The notes below the pieces were generated by a model that saw only the letters and a list, made by a program, of their open reading frames with translations, did not search any database and had not been told where the DNA came from. The position numbers and the translations under genes were made by a program. This document shows, piece by piece, positions 11,850-24,852 of a stretch of 64,000 nt of DNA (the stretch's first letter is position 1; every line of letters begins with the position of its first letter). Source of the DNA: Macrobrachium rosenbergii (taxonomy: Eukaryota > Arthropoda > Malacostraca > Decapoda > Palaemonidae); assembly GCF_040412425.1 (NCBI RefSeq), contig NC_089766.1:49757297-49821296 (forward strand), in the 5' to 3' direction.

Positions 11850-11851
<2 letters not shown>

Positions 11852-11930
<79 letters not shown>

Positions 11931-11942
11931 ATATATATATAC
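11852..11942. repeat. (TA)n microsatellite
   Basis: TA run with one phase break near 11918. Confidence 0.98.
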
Positions 11943-12704
11943 ATACTTAGCTGTAATTGACTAATTGATTTCTGTACTGGGCTCTGTATTTAGAACACAG
12001 CTACAGTACATTGAACGCTTCCGTAACAAGTTATTCGGTCATATATTTACATAATTGTGAAACAACGAAGAGTTGTGATCATGCTTACTTATTCAGGGGT
12101 TTGGTAACAAATTCACTAACGTAGTTTTAAAACGTCATTATCGTAATGACTGCTGTTCTTCATTTAGCTGTTTCATCTTATGAGGGAATATCCATTGATG
12201 ATTATATATATTTTCTTATCATTATTGTTGTTCGGCTTCTCAAGCTTTTGCCAAATTCCTCCTCCATCGGCTGTCAGCCCGAAGCTGTCAACACAACCTT
12301 ATTTAGTTCGACCTTATGCTATTCACCAAGTTCCTGCTGTCGAAGAATTTAGTAAAAGCATGAAAAGTCCTACGAGAAAATAATTGACTGCCAAGGTTCT
12401 TTACCGCTACTGTCGAGCGCTGGAACTTTCTTCTTTGTTCCGTTTTCCCTGACATCAGTTGACTTATGTAAACTTTTCTCCCTGCAAAAGCTAGATCTAA
12501 ATCTTTCGTTGGGCTTAATCCCTATTATTTTTGTAATTTTTTTCATTATTTTTTCTAGCCTGCGCTAAATGGAGTCATTGGGATGCCCGTGCCATCGGCC
12601 TTTGTATCTAAGAGAACCTGGAATCGGTTGTCATTGAAAATCTTCCTTCAAATTGCTTTAACTCCAGATTTTTTGTAGTAACTATCGCAGTTTCTTATCA
12701 AGAA

Positions 12705-12709
<5 letters not shown>

Positions 12710-12760
<51 letters not shown>
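12710..12760. repeat. (CT)n microsatellite
   Basis: About 25 CT units. Confidence 0.98.
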
Positions 12761-12763
<3 letters not shown>

Positions 12764-13142
12764 TATTTGTTAACACCTTCTGTATATTTCACTTTTGTTC
12801 TTAGTTCTGTGTCCAGTTTATCTATTCATTGAAAACAGCGGGTAGCGTTCTCCTGTTTAGCATCAATTGAATTTGGCAACTGCAAGTTAGACTGATTGAT
12901 ATCACAGGAGAGAGAGAGAGAGAGCTCTAAAACTACAAGGCCTCCTATAAATGCGTTTCCATAATCGGAAACTCCATCGCGTCTCTTCAAGAACGTAAAT
13001 TTCGATTATTTCGCAAACAACCAAACCCGCTGTGAGGACGACGGCCGCCGCCATATTGTGGAAGGGGAGAAAACGATTAGGGGGAGAAAAAACGCCAGAG
13101 AAACCGAGGGTTCACGTGGGCAATCGCCAAGTGAGGGGGCTA

Positions 13143-13209
13143 GGGATGGTGGGTGGGTGGGTTGGGTGGGGGAGGAGGAGGGACGGTTTGGGAAGGTGGG
13201 GGTGGGGTC
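13143..13209 (+). other. G-quadruplex-type G-run cluster
   Basis: GGTGGGTGGGTGGGTTGGG within a longer G-rich run: five or more G3 tracts with one- to two-base loops. Preceded by CGGCCGCCGCCATATTG. Confidence 0.7.
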
Positions 13210-13960
13210 CCGGTGCTCTATCACAGACATGACCAAAGCCTGATAACACATAGATAACGCATTGACACCCGGCACCGTACCCTCCTGATTGACAACCTAC
13301 TCGGTTTTAGGGGGAGCCACGGTTTCTAAGCTCCTGGTTCAGTAGGGGTGGGTTGGGGAGGAGGGAGAGGTTGGAAAGGTAGGAAATGGAGAGGAGGGTA
13401 AAGATAGATTTAAAAAACCGCATAAATAATAAAGGACGCCAAAGAAAGAAAGCAGTGGATAAATTTGATGACGTGTTTAGTTCAATTTTAAAAGATGTTT
13501 ATATCTTTCGTTTCCCAGGAAATTAGTCAGTTACCTCAGACTCAAAAAACTTTTTTTTTTAATGTGGTAAGATTCCTATTCTAAAAATACTAATTGGACA
13601 CTTGGTGGGATGTATTCCTAGCACATGGAATTCTTGCAATGCTCTGACGTTGAGTTCCACTTTGCTTACAAGTCGTAGTAATGTCAAATACTGCCGACTA
13701 ATGAAAAAACACTGTACATATTATACGTAAAAACACTGTACATATTATGCGTGACAAACTGTTCGTTATCTTATAACAAGACTGGTTAAATGTTTAGGAA
13801 TATAAAGCCACAGGTATTTGACTGATAAGAGAAATGATGACGTGGCCTTAGAAAGTAGACATTTTCGGATATAAAATTTTACATTCAGATATATAAATAT
13901 TACATGTGAGTAACCATCGTGAATGGACTTTATCCTACATGAGAAAATACAGTAGGCTTG

Positions 13961-14090
13961 TTCTTCTTCTTCTTCTTCTTCTTCTTCTTCTTCTTCTTCT
14001 TCTTCTTCTTCTTTCGACATTATTAGTCCCATTGTATAGCAGGGTCGGCCGCTCGAGTCAACTTTCTCCGTCTAACATTAGGCTTATTGT
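13961..14090 (+). mobile_element. LINE-type tail with (TTC)n
   Basis: (TTC)17 at 13961-14013 followed by a sequence of the type TCGACATTATTAGTCCCATT then GGGTCGGCCGCTCGAGTC, a pattern that recurs in arthropod genomes at the ends of non-LTR elements. Confidence 0.4.
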
Positions 14091-14393
14091 GTATACTCAA
14101 TGAGCAATGTGAGTCAATAATTGTGTCTTGTAAAAGGCAAACATTCATAGCCGATGGTCCTTGACATATTATATTGGAATTGATTTTATTTTATTCTTAA
14201 AAAATTATGGATTTTTACGCCTAGTTTATCAAGGTATATTGAATACAAATGCTTCGCAAGAACATATTCCGCAGTCCGAAAAAAAACATAGCTAGTACAC
14301 CTGAATGGATTCAGCATTGTGGCATGCCACCTGTTGCTTTTTCCAACAGCACATCATATCCCATGTATAGCAGATTATCATTAATGTATATAA

Positions 14394-14396
<3 letters not shown>

Positions 14397-14477
<81 letters not shown>
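14397..14477. repeat. (TA)n microsatellite
   Basis: Pure TA, about 40 units. Confidence 0.98.
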
Positions 14478-14478
<1 letters not shown>

Positions 14479-14804
14479 ATGTAATATATCAACAACTGTT
14501 GAGAAACCTAGCATTTAAAGCATTCTATATAATCTTCATATAACAATTAGACAGATTTTATGTATATGTATATATGTACATATATATTTATATCATATAA
14601 AATCTTTTGAATTGTATATAAAGATTAAGTGGATTGCGTAAATGCTAGGTTCCCCTACAGCCTCTTGGGATTTGTCTTATTTAATAAGTTCTGAAATTAA
14701 TCAGGATTCTCTGTTGCGCTCCATACTTCCGGCCATTTAATTAGCAAAGTTAAGCTGCGTTGGTTCCAGTCAGTGCTTGGATGGGTGACTTCCAAGAAGT
14801 GCCA

Positions 14805-14806
<2 letters not shown>

Positions 14807-14840
<34 letters not shown>
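14807..14840. repeat. (CT)n microsatellite
   Basis: Pure CT. Confidence 0.98.
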
Positions 14841-14843
<3 letters not shown>

Positions 14844-14960
14844 CAGGAGAGCATCATGCAGTTGCTTGCATATTATTTTTTTTTACGCATAAGCAGTTCT
14901 CCTAACAGTTGGTGGCCCAAAATGAAAACTTCCCAGCATTCACTGTCACTGTCATACTTT

Positions 14961-15228
14961 TAACTGCCGAATTGTGGATGAACCTCTTTGCAGAAAAAAA
15001 TAACTTCTGAGTTGTGGATAAACCGCTGTGCAGAAAAAATAACTACTGAATTGTGGGTGAACCTCTGTGCAGAAAAAATAACTGCTGAATCGTGGATGAA
15101 CCTCTATGCAGAAAAAAAAACTGCTGAGTTGTGGATGAACCTGTATGCGTAAAAAAAATAACTGCTGAATTGTGGATGAACCTCTATGCAGAAAAAATAG
15201 CTGCTGAATTGTGGATGAACCTGTATTT
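14961..15228 (+). repeat. 39-bp minisatellite, about 7 units
   Basis: Units of AACTGCTGAATTGTGGATGA plus ACCTCTATGCAGAAAAAAT. It opens a 13-residue periodic frame on the - strand and joins directly to Family B copy 4. Confidence 0.9.
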
Positions 15229-15605
15229 TTCGTTTTCTGGAAAAGAAAACTATTATGGAGATGGCTATTTGTCTGTCCGTCCTCACTTTTTCTGTCCGCC
15301 CTCAAATCTTGAAAGCTGCTGAGGATAGAGGGCTGCAAATTGGTATGTTAATCACCCACCCTCCAGTCACCAAATATGCCAAATTGCACCCCTCCAGCCT
15401 CAGTAGCTTTGATTTTATTTAAAGTTAGCCATGATCGCGAGTTTGGCACCTCTGTAGGTGCCAACAACACAGGCCACCACCTGGTCGTGGGTGAAATTTT
15501 CATGGACCGCGGCTGCGATTTTCATGGGCCGTGGCTGAGAGTTTCATAGAGTATTATACACTGTACAGAAAACTATTGTGCCGAAGAAACTTGGTTTTCA
15601 TTCTT
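15229..15605 (+). repeat. Family B repeat, copy 4
   Basis: Sense copy; its left end merges with a 39-bp minisatellite. Confidence 0.8.
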
Positions 15606-15690
15606 CAACCGAGTATGGCATTCACTTCAGAGGGCATCTCTCCTTTTGCATCTTTTTATTCTGAGATCCATTTCTCTATGCATTTACTCC

Positions 15691-15990
15691 ATAGGGGGTT
15701 AGTGCCGCCAGTGCACCTCTTGCGGTGCACAGTAGGTATTACTTAAGGTTCTTTGCACTGCCCCTTCGGCCCCTAGCTGCAACCCCTTTCCTTCCTTTTA
15801 CTCTAACTCCGTTCATATTCACTTCCATCTTACTTTCCACCCTCACCTAACAATTGATTCATAGTGTAACTGCGAGCTTATCCTCTTGTTACACATTCCA
15901 AACTTACCTACTTTCAATTTCCCTTCCAGCGTTGAATGACCTCATAGGTCCTAACAATTGACCTTTTGCCAAAATTCTATATTCCATTCT
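15691..15990 (+). repeat. Family A repeat, copy 2
   Basis: Full-length copy, from ATAGGGGGTTAGTGCC to CTATATTCCATTC. It follows closely on Family B copy 4. Confidence 0.85.
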
Positions 15991-16960
15991 ATGCATTTAC
16001 TTCCCTGTGGAACAATTTCTCATTCTCTCGGAAGTTCTCGCTCGCTATTCATCGATACTCTCTTATTTCACTTCCCTGCATCTTTGATAATCTTTTCCCC
16101 CCTCAAAATATTTTATTTCATAATCCCACGACTTACTGATTTTAAAACTTCTTCTTATCCTCCTGTGCCCACAAACCCTTCGGGCTGTCTATGACCCCGT
16201 CATGGAGTTCCATAACTCATCTACTCCTTCCCCCTGTGGTCGTTAACCCTGGCCTATTTTTTATTCATTTACTCCTTATAAGATCTTTTCACTTCTTTCT
16301 TAGCAGACACTTTCATTTCAGTTACATTTGCGGCCTTATTTCACCACTTCCTCTTCAACCCAAGTTTATGTTTGCCTTAGCTTTTACTTTACTTCAGCCA
16401 AGTCATGATTAGATCATTGCACCAGTCAGTATCTATACTCTGTGCTAACATAATCTAGCAGACGCTTTCCCCTCACTCTTATCTCTCTCAAATATAATCA
16501 CGAATATTCTTTGAAAATGTGTATTTCAAGTAAACAAACTCCTTTGCAGACAATTTCTGCAAGTTTCTCTCCACTCTCATTCACCCCAGGAACTTGGTAC
16601 TTTCCGAAAATGCCATCTCTTGCAGTGGCATTTACCTGTTACAACCATCCTTCCTATTCTGCAAACCTCCCAGATACATTTTCAGGCTCCTTTTCACTCA
16701 TATTTTTCTTAATTCACCCAATCATACCAGTCAGTCTTCAGACTAACTCACATGTATTCTTTCACCCCGTCCTAGAATCATGTCCTACACGTTCCTTAGC
16801 TCTGCGGCTTTCAGGCAAGATCAGTCTTCAAACACTGCTATTTTCACCTTTGGCTCACCGAAGGCCAAAACATTCAGCTATCTTTCCAGTAAACAAATCA
16901 ACTATCATATGGGATTGCTAACCACATGTCCCCGTTCGCTTAGAGACATTTTTTTAGGTG
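15991..16960. other. C/T-rich unique sequence
   Basis: Pyrimidine-rich with several Ser/Phe/Pro-rich open frames, the longest 16511-16921, none matching a known family. Confidence 0.4.
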
Positions 16961-17007
16961 CCTGAAGGATATTTTTTCATGTCCAGATATCACGCAGGAG
17001 TGGGATG

Positions 17008-17012
<5 letters not shown>

Positions 17013-17095
<83 letters not shown>

Positions 17096-17104
17096 TATGA
17101 TATG

Positions 17105-17180
<76 letters not shown>

Positions 17181-17190
17181 GATATGTATG

Positions 17191-17260
<70 letters not shown>

Positions 17261-17338
17261 CATATGTATATTATATATATACATATATGTATATATATAC
17301 TGTATATATATATATATATGTATATATACTGTATATGA
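17013..17338. repeat. Compound (TA)n array
   Basis: Three long TA arrays separated by the repeated spacer TTATGATATGTATG, then interrupted TA; spacer repetition shows array-wide duplication. Confidence 0.98.
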
Positions 17339-17573
17339 TGTATACTGTATGTATATATCATATTTCCCCAGAGACAGTCGAACTTCTTGACACCACATTG
17401 CGTCATTTGCACATACAAGTTCTCCCTAAAATGACAGTCCTGTTAACGCTTAAAATCCCGCGCTGCTCGGAAGGCGAAGACTATTTCCCTTGCAAGCGGA
17501 ACATATCAGGATGCGTTTTGTTTGGAGTAGATAAAAGATTCCTACATTTCGCCGACTTTGAAGATGCCGTCCG

Positions 17574-17588
17574 CCGGAAATGACGTCA
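17574..17588 (+). promoter_or_regulatory. Abutting ETS and CRE sites
   Basis: CCGGAAA is directly followed by the perfect CREB/ATF palindrome TGACGTCA. The surrounding 200 bases (17384-17600) are more GC-balanced than the TA arrays to the left. This pairing is common in enhancers and core promoters. No adjacent exon was found. Confidence 0.3.
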
Positions 17589-17912
17589 CGGCTCAAATTC
17601 GCGACTTTTATTCATTCATTCCCCGGTGCCTGTCCTCCAGTCGTTCCTTTTGCACTGGAGTGTCCTTGTTTTATTTTGCTTCTATTTCTTTGCGTTATTC
17701 GCTTTTTTCCTTGATCCCCAGCATCGTGATCAAATCAGTATGAATTTTCTTGCGTTTTTTTCTTATCGCGGACATGTTAGGCTGTAGCTTTTGAATTATC
17801 GGGTATCATTATGGGTTTGCTTTACTTTACGGTATTTATTTTCTTTTTTGCGTCTGTTCTAGGACTAATACTTACTGTATCATTCTTATAATACAGTATA
17901 TTGTATATGGTA

Positions 17913-18130
<218 letters not shown>

Positions 18131-18301
18131 ATATGTATATATTTTGTGGGTATATTATGAGTTAGCCTGTATAAACTGAACCGCAGTCCAGTGAAACACA
18201 AGTCCAAACCTTTAACCACTCTATAGAGTGGCCAGCAGTCCAAATTCAAAAGGCGGAAATTATTGTTAAAAATTACCATAATATACATATATAGAATAAA
18301 A

Positions 18302-18304
<3 letters not shown>

Positions 18305-18376
<72 letters not shown>
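18305..18376. repeat. (TA)n microsatellite
   Basis: Pure TA. Confidence 0.98.
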
Positions 18377-18967
18377 TGTATATACAGGGATAGCTGTAGA
18401 GGATGTTTTATTATCAAACTTATCGAGACGACGGTGCTAGTCCCGTGCGCTTATGCATGCTGAATGAAATCTACCACAGCCGTCTGCCATTAATAACTGA
18501 TATGTACCTAATCCACAGCTTAGGTCAATTGAGCCACAGTCTCAGGCACTGTTCTCAATCGTCCTTCTAACCCCTCCCCACCCACGTACGTGCAAACAAG
18601 AAACAAAGAAGTGGAAAATCTGACATAACAGAAGTGTGCATGCAGTTCAGATGCTGCCGGGGAATAGGATTTTGACTCGTCGGGAATTTTCACTCCTGAT
18701 TCCCTGTTCCCGATTTGGTCTCCCATGAGAGACGAGTCATTGAAATAAAGAAATTTAAAGATGTTTTAAGTCGCCATAACTTTTATCCTGCGGTTACATC
18801 GCCGAGGAGCTATTTGAATTTTCTTTTCATATTTTGCGTTTCAGCAAAATTCCAATGTTCAAATATTGTTAGAAAATTGAAAGACTTTTATGATCATTAT
18901 CTTTTCCAAGATAAAGTTTTTGTACTGGCAAGTTATTCCTGTCCTTAATTTTCAAATCCTTTTATTG

Positions 18968-18973
18968 ATTATA

Positions 18974-19014
<41 letters not shown>

Positions 19015-19020
19015 ACGTGT
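18968..19020. repeat. (TA)n microsatellite
   Basis: Short TA array with GTGTGTACGTGTATA end. Confidence 0.95.
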
Positions 19021-19354
19021 ATATTTGTATATGTATGCCATAAGTGTTTCCACTTAAATATGTATATTGCAGAACGGGTATGAGGGTCGTCGTATTTCGG
19101 GGTATATCCAATCGTCACAACTTAGGAAAATTGATTATTGCATTCATTTGAATAAGCTGTCAATAATTTTTGACATTTGAGATATTTACTGTACTTTGCC
19201 GTTATTGTTCTTTCACGAGATTTGATTTTCATTTTCGATTTTAATTTACACGTGAAAAATCTCTTCGTCGTAGACTAGGCCTTATTTGTAAACAGGCCAA
19301 GATGGGCAAATATCTACGGGATTTCCACAAGCAGTTTGAAGAATCTTATCAGGT

Positions 19355-19410
<56 letters not shown>

Positions 19411-19441
19411 GTGTGTGTGTGCGTGTGTATGTCTGTCTGTT

Positions 19442-19530
<89 letters not shown>
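19355..19530. repeat. (CT)n-(GT)n-(TA)n compound array
   Basis: CT, then GT/GTCT, then a pure TA run from 19446. Confidence 0.98.
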
Positions 19531-19664
19531 GACATAGACTATGTATATATAATATATATATGTATGTATGTATGTATCAAATGTTAAGCCACAAATATCG
19601 TCTAATTTCAAACTCACTATCCCCGGGAATACCTTACACCCGGAGGGAATAATAATTGATAAGT

Positions 19665-19765
19665 GCTTGTGCGTCGGCCAGGATTCGAACCTGGACCTTT
19701 AGTTTAGAAGCAAAGATAAACAGTGACTTTGACCAGCCGGCCATCAAGCGAGTCAAATCCACGGC
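19665..19765 (-). mobile_element. tRNA-related SINE fragment
   Basis: GCGTCGGCCAGGATTCGAAC then TGACTTTGACCAGCCGGCCA: a reversed T-arm/B box and D-arm-like region. Confidence 0.45.
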
Positions 19766-19879
19766 CTCTCTGAAATTCGTGAGCACTAAAATGAAGGACC
19801 TCTTTGGAGACCGACGACTGACTACCGCAGAGAGAAAAAATGGACTGTATTCTCATTTCCAAATGACTTAGATATATTA

Positions 19880-21000
19880 ATAGGCCCCTCAGAGATCACA
19901 AGGCATTGGGCTCTGCGGTGGAACCAACGTGGGATGATGTCTCTTATAGCAATTGTCGTTGCGCCATCAGTATTCAGGAAATTAACGATGAATGTGGTAT
20001 ATGAAATGCAGCCTGGGTGGGGGGAAATAAACCCACATTGCGTGACATCTGCAAATCAAAATGTTATTTTTTCTTGATATGGCAGCTTCGTTGACCACAG
20101 CATTTGCGTCGCCAATAACATAGTCGTTCATTCCGTCATTCATTGCCTGATGTGCAACTTTATGAAATAATACAATTTTCTTCAGGAAAAAAACAAAAGT
20201 AGGCCTAACTATGAAATAAATCCTGCGTGTGTTTTTCAAGTAATGTTTTCTTCAAACACTCACCTCAGAAAAAAATTATTAATAAACACATATTCGCGCT
20301 AAAGAAAATGAAAAATAAAACGGAACTATTAAAAATATGCAAATACTTACAGAATTTGAAAAATCAGTGGGGGAAAAACTACAGTACGCAGCTTTCCTAA
20401 CAGTATATCTCAGGCTCTCTGTGACTCACGAGAATAAGTAGCTATAAAACTGATGATAAGTCGTATTAGTATTATCTGAAATGTCCATGGCGCTTGCAGG
20501 GAGAATCAGTAATATAGTTGTGGAACAACTACATATTTACAAGCCTTAATATATATAAACAAAAATCCTTTAGCGCGTAGGTACTTTAACAGATAAGTTT
20601 AAAAAGTTTTTTTTATGTTTCGTGTTATATCCCTTAAGTTTATTAGAAGTGGCCCTGCGATTGAAGCCTAAAAGTAAATCGAGAGAGAGAGAGAGAGACC
20701 AGAAAAATTCGTGGACTTCTAAATAGTTCCACACCATCAGCTTTTCTTCGTTGACGTGAAATGCAATCTAGCAAGTTCAGAAGTATGATATCTCCATTTG
20801 CTCAAAATCAGGAAAGCGAATTGAGGAAAAAATGACTTGAATCTGTTGATATGCATTGTATGATAAGCAGGTGTATAAAAAACAATGTCAAATTGATGAA
20901 TAAGTAAGAAAGTACCAAGTAAGATTCGAGAACAGATGTTTGGTCAAGTATTATATGTAATGTATGTATAAAATTATATAGATATGTATACATATATATA
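19880..21000. other. No gene recognised
   Basis: AT-rich sequence with a short AG run at about 20681; nothing else seen. Confidence 0.6.
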
Positions 21001-21020
21001 GATAGATAGATAGATATGGG

Positions 21021-21025
<5 letters not shown>

Positions 21026-21103
<78 letters not shown>
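21026..21103. repeat. (TA)n microsatellite
   Basis: Pure TA; a short GATA tetranucleotide run (GATAGATAGATAGATA) precedes it at 21000. Confidence 0.98.
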
Positions 21104-21106
<3 letters not shown>

Positions 21107-21528
21107 CAATATATATATTCATCTATACATCTATACTGTATATATATATATAGGCTTGCTATCGAATTTTTTCAAACCAAAGGCCTGGATAAAATTCAGT
21201 CTTTCCTCTATTCAGAGCTTTATGCTCATAAAAAAAATATAACTCGTATGTGTTGCTTTTCATATTAATGAAAGGGCAGCTAATGCATATTTAATCACTG
21301 TACTCGTTATGCCTTTCTTATCGTCGCATCGAGATTTTGTGGATCTTAAAAAGGGATATTAAATGATTTTATAGTTTTTTATAGTTTTTTCCCCTGACTA
21401 AAAATCGCAGTCTTTCCTTTTTAAATTCAGTGTAAAATTCGGCCGCGCGCTGATTTGTGTCCAATAAATCATACGACGTATTTTTGGGCGAGAGTCGGAA
21501 ACATCGAGCGTAGAAACAGATGTATGAA

Positions 21529-21562
21529 TGGTGGGGGGGGGTGTGGGGGAGAGTGGGAGGGT
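21529..21562 (+). other. G-rich cluster
   Basis: GGTGGGGGGGGTGTGGGGGA then GAGTGGGAGGG on the + strand. Confidence 0.5.
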
Positions 21563-22189
21563 GATTAATGAGTAATACAATCTCTAAAATACTCTTCTCC
21601 CCACACACACACTCTCACACTTTCATATTGCATTTTATCTGTGGTTAGATTTATCTATTTGCCTGTTTATCTAAGGTTTACCCATTTTTTCACTGGGCGC
21701 GTTTTTCTGGGGAAGTTTCGCGGGAAGATGGTAACATTCAGGCATATCTTACTTGCTTATCTAGACACTTTGCAGTGATGAACTTCGCGCTCAAAAGTAA
21801 GCGACGAAATAACCAAAATAATAACAGTGATAATGATAACTGATGGATCTGTAATGCCAGGCTTCAAGGCCCGTTTCAACATGGCAGACAAATCCTGCTT
21901 TGCATAATGATATATAATTAACAACTGCCATTTGCCCTTATACTGTATACACGGGCCACATCCAAAATGTTTAGTAATTTACTGGAAATTACTAAATTAG
22001 AAATTAGAAAGAAGATATTTACATTTTTATGCACATTTCTATAATCATACGCGCGCGCGCACACACTCGTATAGACTGTGTATGTATATATTAACATACT
22101 TCCATACATTTATGTACATAATTTTTCTATATGATATGCTTGTTGAATAAAGTTTGAATTACAATCTCAAAACTGCATAACTTTTGCTT

Positions 22190-22500
22190 CCGTAGGGGAG
22201 GGGGTATAGTGTCGTCAGGCCACCTTATGCGGCACACTGTAGGCATTACTTAAGGTTCTTGGCAGCGTCCCTTCGGCCCCTAGCTGCAGCCCCTTCCATT
22301 TCTTTTACTGTACCTCCGTTCACCTTCTCTTTCTTCCATCTTGCTTTCCGCCCTCTCTTAACAATTGGTTCACAGTGCAACTGCAAGGTTTTCCTCATGT
22401 TACACCTTTCAAACCTTTTTAGTGTTAATTTCCGTTTCAGCGCTGATTGACCTCACAGGTCTCAGCGCTTGGTCTAAATTCTATATTCTTTTCTATTCTA
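22190..22500 (+). repeat. Family A repeat, copy 3
   Basis: Full-length copy, from CCGTAGGGGAGGGGG to CTAAATTCTATATTC; the left end is slightly diverged. Confidence 0.85.
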
Positions 22501-23297
22501 TATAACTTTTGCAGATTTCCCAGTATGGGTAGGTGACAAATAGATAATGAAATGAATTTTCCATTCGCCGTTCTGGAAACGATCTTTCAAGGCTTTCAAC
22601 GAAATCCAATATGGCCGCCATATCACATGCCCGGCGTAGTCAAAATAAATTACATAGTTGTATTTCAGGTATACAGGTGTTACTGTATAGGGTGTAGATT
22701 CTTCAAATTTCGTTCAACCGTTTTTCTTCATGTCTGGCCCAAAATCGGTCAGTTTAATCATAGTAATCGGAATACTTCTAATAAAGGGTTCTTGAGGTCC
22801 TAACAGTATTGTTGTGAGTGCGTATGTGAACATAATTTGTATAAACGCAAAGTGGTGTAATGTAACAGCTGTTTACATGTATGTAACTCTTCTTCATACG
22901 TGGTTTATAAGCTCCACGGCTTAAATTGGAATGCATAATGACTTACAGAAAAACACGGTTGAAACCCTGATGCGTTATTTAATTCTCTTGCATTTGCTAG
23001 AAATAGTGTGTCCTGCGCGAGGTATAATTTTTTTGTTAACATCAGTAGTATTTTAACGGAATGCTTTGGGTAAAACTATTATCGCTGGTAAAAGCGTTGT
23101 AATGAATATGGACAGTAACAATAATAATCGCATGATACCGGAAATGGACTGATTATGATTAGAATCTTTACAGTAGATCTTGTGCCCTGTTTCATGCGAA
23201 ATCATAGTCATCTTGTGATATCAGCTTGAGCTATAGTGGAGTTCGTAGATTCTTAGTTAACTTTTGTATCACCTCAGTATTTGATATTTTTATGTCA
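22501..23297. other. No gene recognised
   Basis: Includes the palindrome ATATGGCCGCCATAT at about 22608, which carries the Pho/YY1 core GCCAT; otherwise plain. Confidence 0.5.
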
Positions 23298-23585
23298 TCT
23301 CTCCGTTGGGTGAGCCGGTAGAGCTGCGGACTGTCACTCGATGGGCCGGAGTTCAATTCCCCCGGCCGGCTGATGAAGAGTTAGAGGAATTTATTTCTGG
23401 TGATAGAAATTCATTTCTCGCTATAATGTGGTTCGGATTCCACAATAAGCTGTAGGTCCCGTTGCTAAGTAACCAATTGGTTCTTAGCCACGTAAAATAA
23501 GTCTCATCCTTCGGGCCAGCCCTAGGAGAGCTGTTAATCAGCTCAGTGGTCTGGTAAAACTAAGGTATACTTAACTTAACCTCCC
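23298..23585 (+). mobile_element. Family C tRNA-headed SINE, full copy
   Basis: It begins with pol III-type A box TGAGCCGGTAGAGC and B box GGAGTTCAATTCC, as in a tRNA. A tRNA-unrelated body follows (GCTGTAGGTCCCGTTGCTAA, CCACGTAAAATAA, GGGCCAGCCCTAGGAGAGCT) and it ends AACTAAGGTATACTTAACTT. Confidence 0.75.
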
Positions 23586-23956
23586 CTCCACAAAATTTAA
23601 GCTGAGAAATTTGCAAGTCCTCGGGGATCTGGCAGGAACGGCGATGGTTTTATTGATAATGCTCTCTCTAAATAATTCCTATGGTTATATTTTCTGTGTA
23701 TCCACAATTATGTCCTCTTTCGCATTGCATAGACGACCACAGCCGAACCAATCGTCTCTACATACTGTAAAAGTGGTGAAGCTTTCGTGACCAAAACGCA
23801 TTAAGAACAGAATCCCAAGCTTTTATGAATCTGTACGTCATTAAGTGAAGATATTGCGAGCGATCCTCTCATGAGGCGGATTTATTGTTAAATCTTGACA
23901 GCCCTGTATCAAAATACGTTCTCTTTCAAATTGCCCCGTTATTCGTTGTGTGGACT

Positions 23957-24852
23957 TCAAATTTTGATTCCTTTTAAATTTTTGTTCCTTTCAAATTTCG
24001 ATTCCTTTCAAATTTTGATTCCTTTCAAATTTTGTATCCTTTCAAATTTTGGTTCCTTTCAAATTTTGATTCCTTTCAAATTTCTGTTCCTTTCAAATTT
24101 TGGTTCCTTTCAAATTTTGGTTCCTTTCAAATTTTGGTTCCTTTCAAATTTTGATTCCTTTCAAATTTTTGTTCCTTTCAAATTTTGATTCCTTTCAAAT
24201 TTTGTTTCCTTTCAAATTTTGTTTCCTTTCAAATTTTGGTTCCTTTCAAATTTTGATTCCTTTCAAATTTTTGTTCCTTTCAAATTTTGATTCCTTTCAA
24301 GTTTTGGTTCCTTTCAAATTTTTATTCCTTTCAAATTTTGTTTCCTTTCAAATTTGTTTCCTTTCAAATTTTGTTTCCTTTCAAATTTTGTTTCCTTTCA
24401 AATTTTTATTTTTTTCAAATTTTTATTCCTTTTAAATTTTGGTTCCTTTTAAATTTTGGTTCCTTTCAAATTCTGATTCCTTTCAAATTTTGATTCCTTT
24501 CAAATTCTGATTCCTTTCAAATTTTGGTTCTTTTCAAATTCGGATTCCTTTCAAATTTCGGTTCCTTTCAAATTTTTATTCCTTTCAAATTTGGATTCCT
24601 TTCAAATTTTGATTCCTTTCAAATTCTGATTCCTTTCATATTTCGGTTCCTTTCAAATTTTGATTCCTTTCAAATTCTGATTCCTTTCAAATTTTGATTC
24701 CTTTCAAATTCTGATTCCTTTCAAATTTTGATTCCTGTTGCAATTCTGATTCTTTTCAAATTCTGATTCCTTTCAAATTTTGATTCCTATTACAATTCTG
24801 ATTCCTTTCCAATTTTAATTCCTTTCAAATTTTTATTCCTTTCAAATTTTGA
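23957..24852 (+). repeat. 17-bp minisatellite, about 52 units
   Basis: Tandem units of TTCCTTTCAAATTTTGA, mostly 17 bp with some 18-bp and diverged units. Because 17 is not a multiple of 3, all three forward frames read the same periodic peptide (LIPFKFLFLSNFDSFQ), producing overlapping spurious open frames. Confidence 0.95.

Larger units (their letters stand above)
12000..13900. other. Mostly unique sequence
   Basis: Contains a 67-codon frame at 12180-12383 that begins with a hydrophobic leader (see findings), a CT array and the G-rich cluster. No confirmed gene. Confidence 0.4.

Noticed and set aside
14952..15338. 128-codon - strand frame with a 13-residue period
   Set aside because: It is the translation of a 39-bp minisatellite plus the edge of a Family B repeat.
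16511..16921. 136-codon Ser/Phe/Pro-rich frame
   Set aside because: No ATG at its start, pyrimidine-rich DNA gives such frames by composition, and no family is recognised.
17007..17390. Long Ile-Tyr open frames here and at about 20 other places
   Set aside because: They are translations of (TA)n arrays on both strands; no independent coding evidence.
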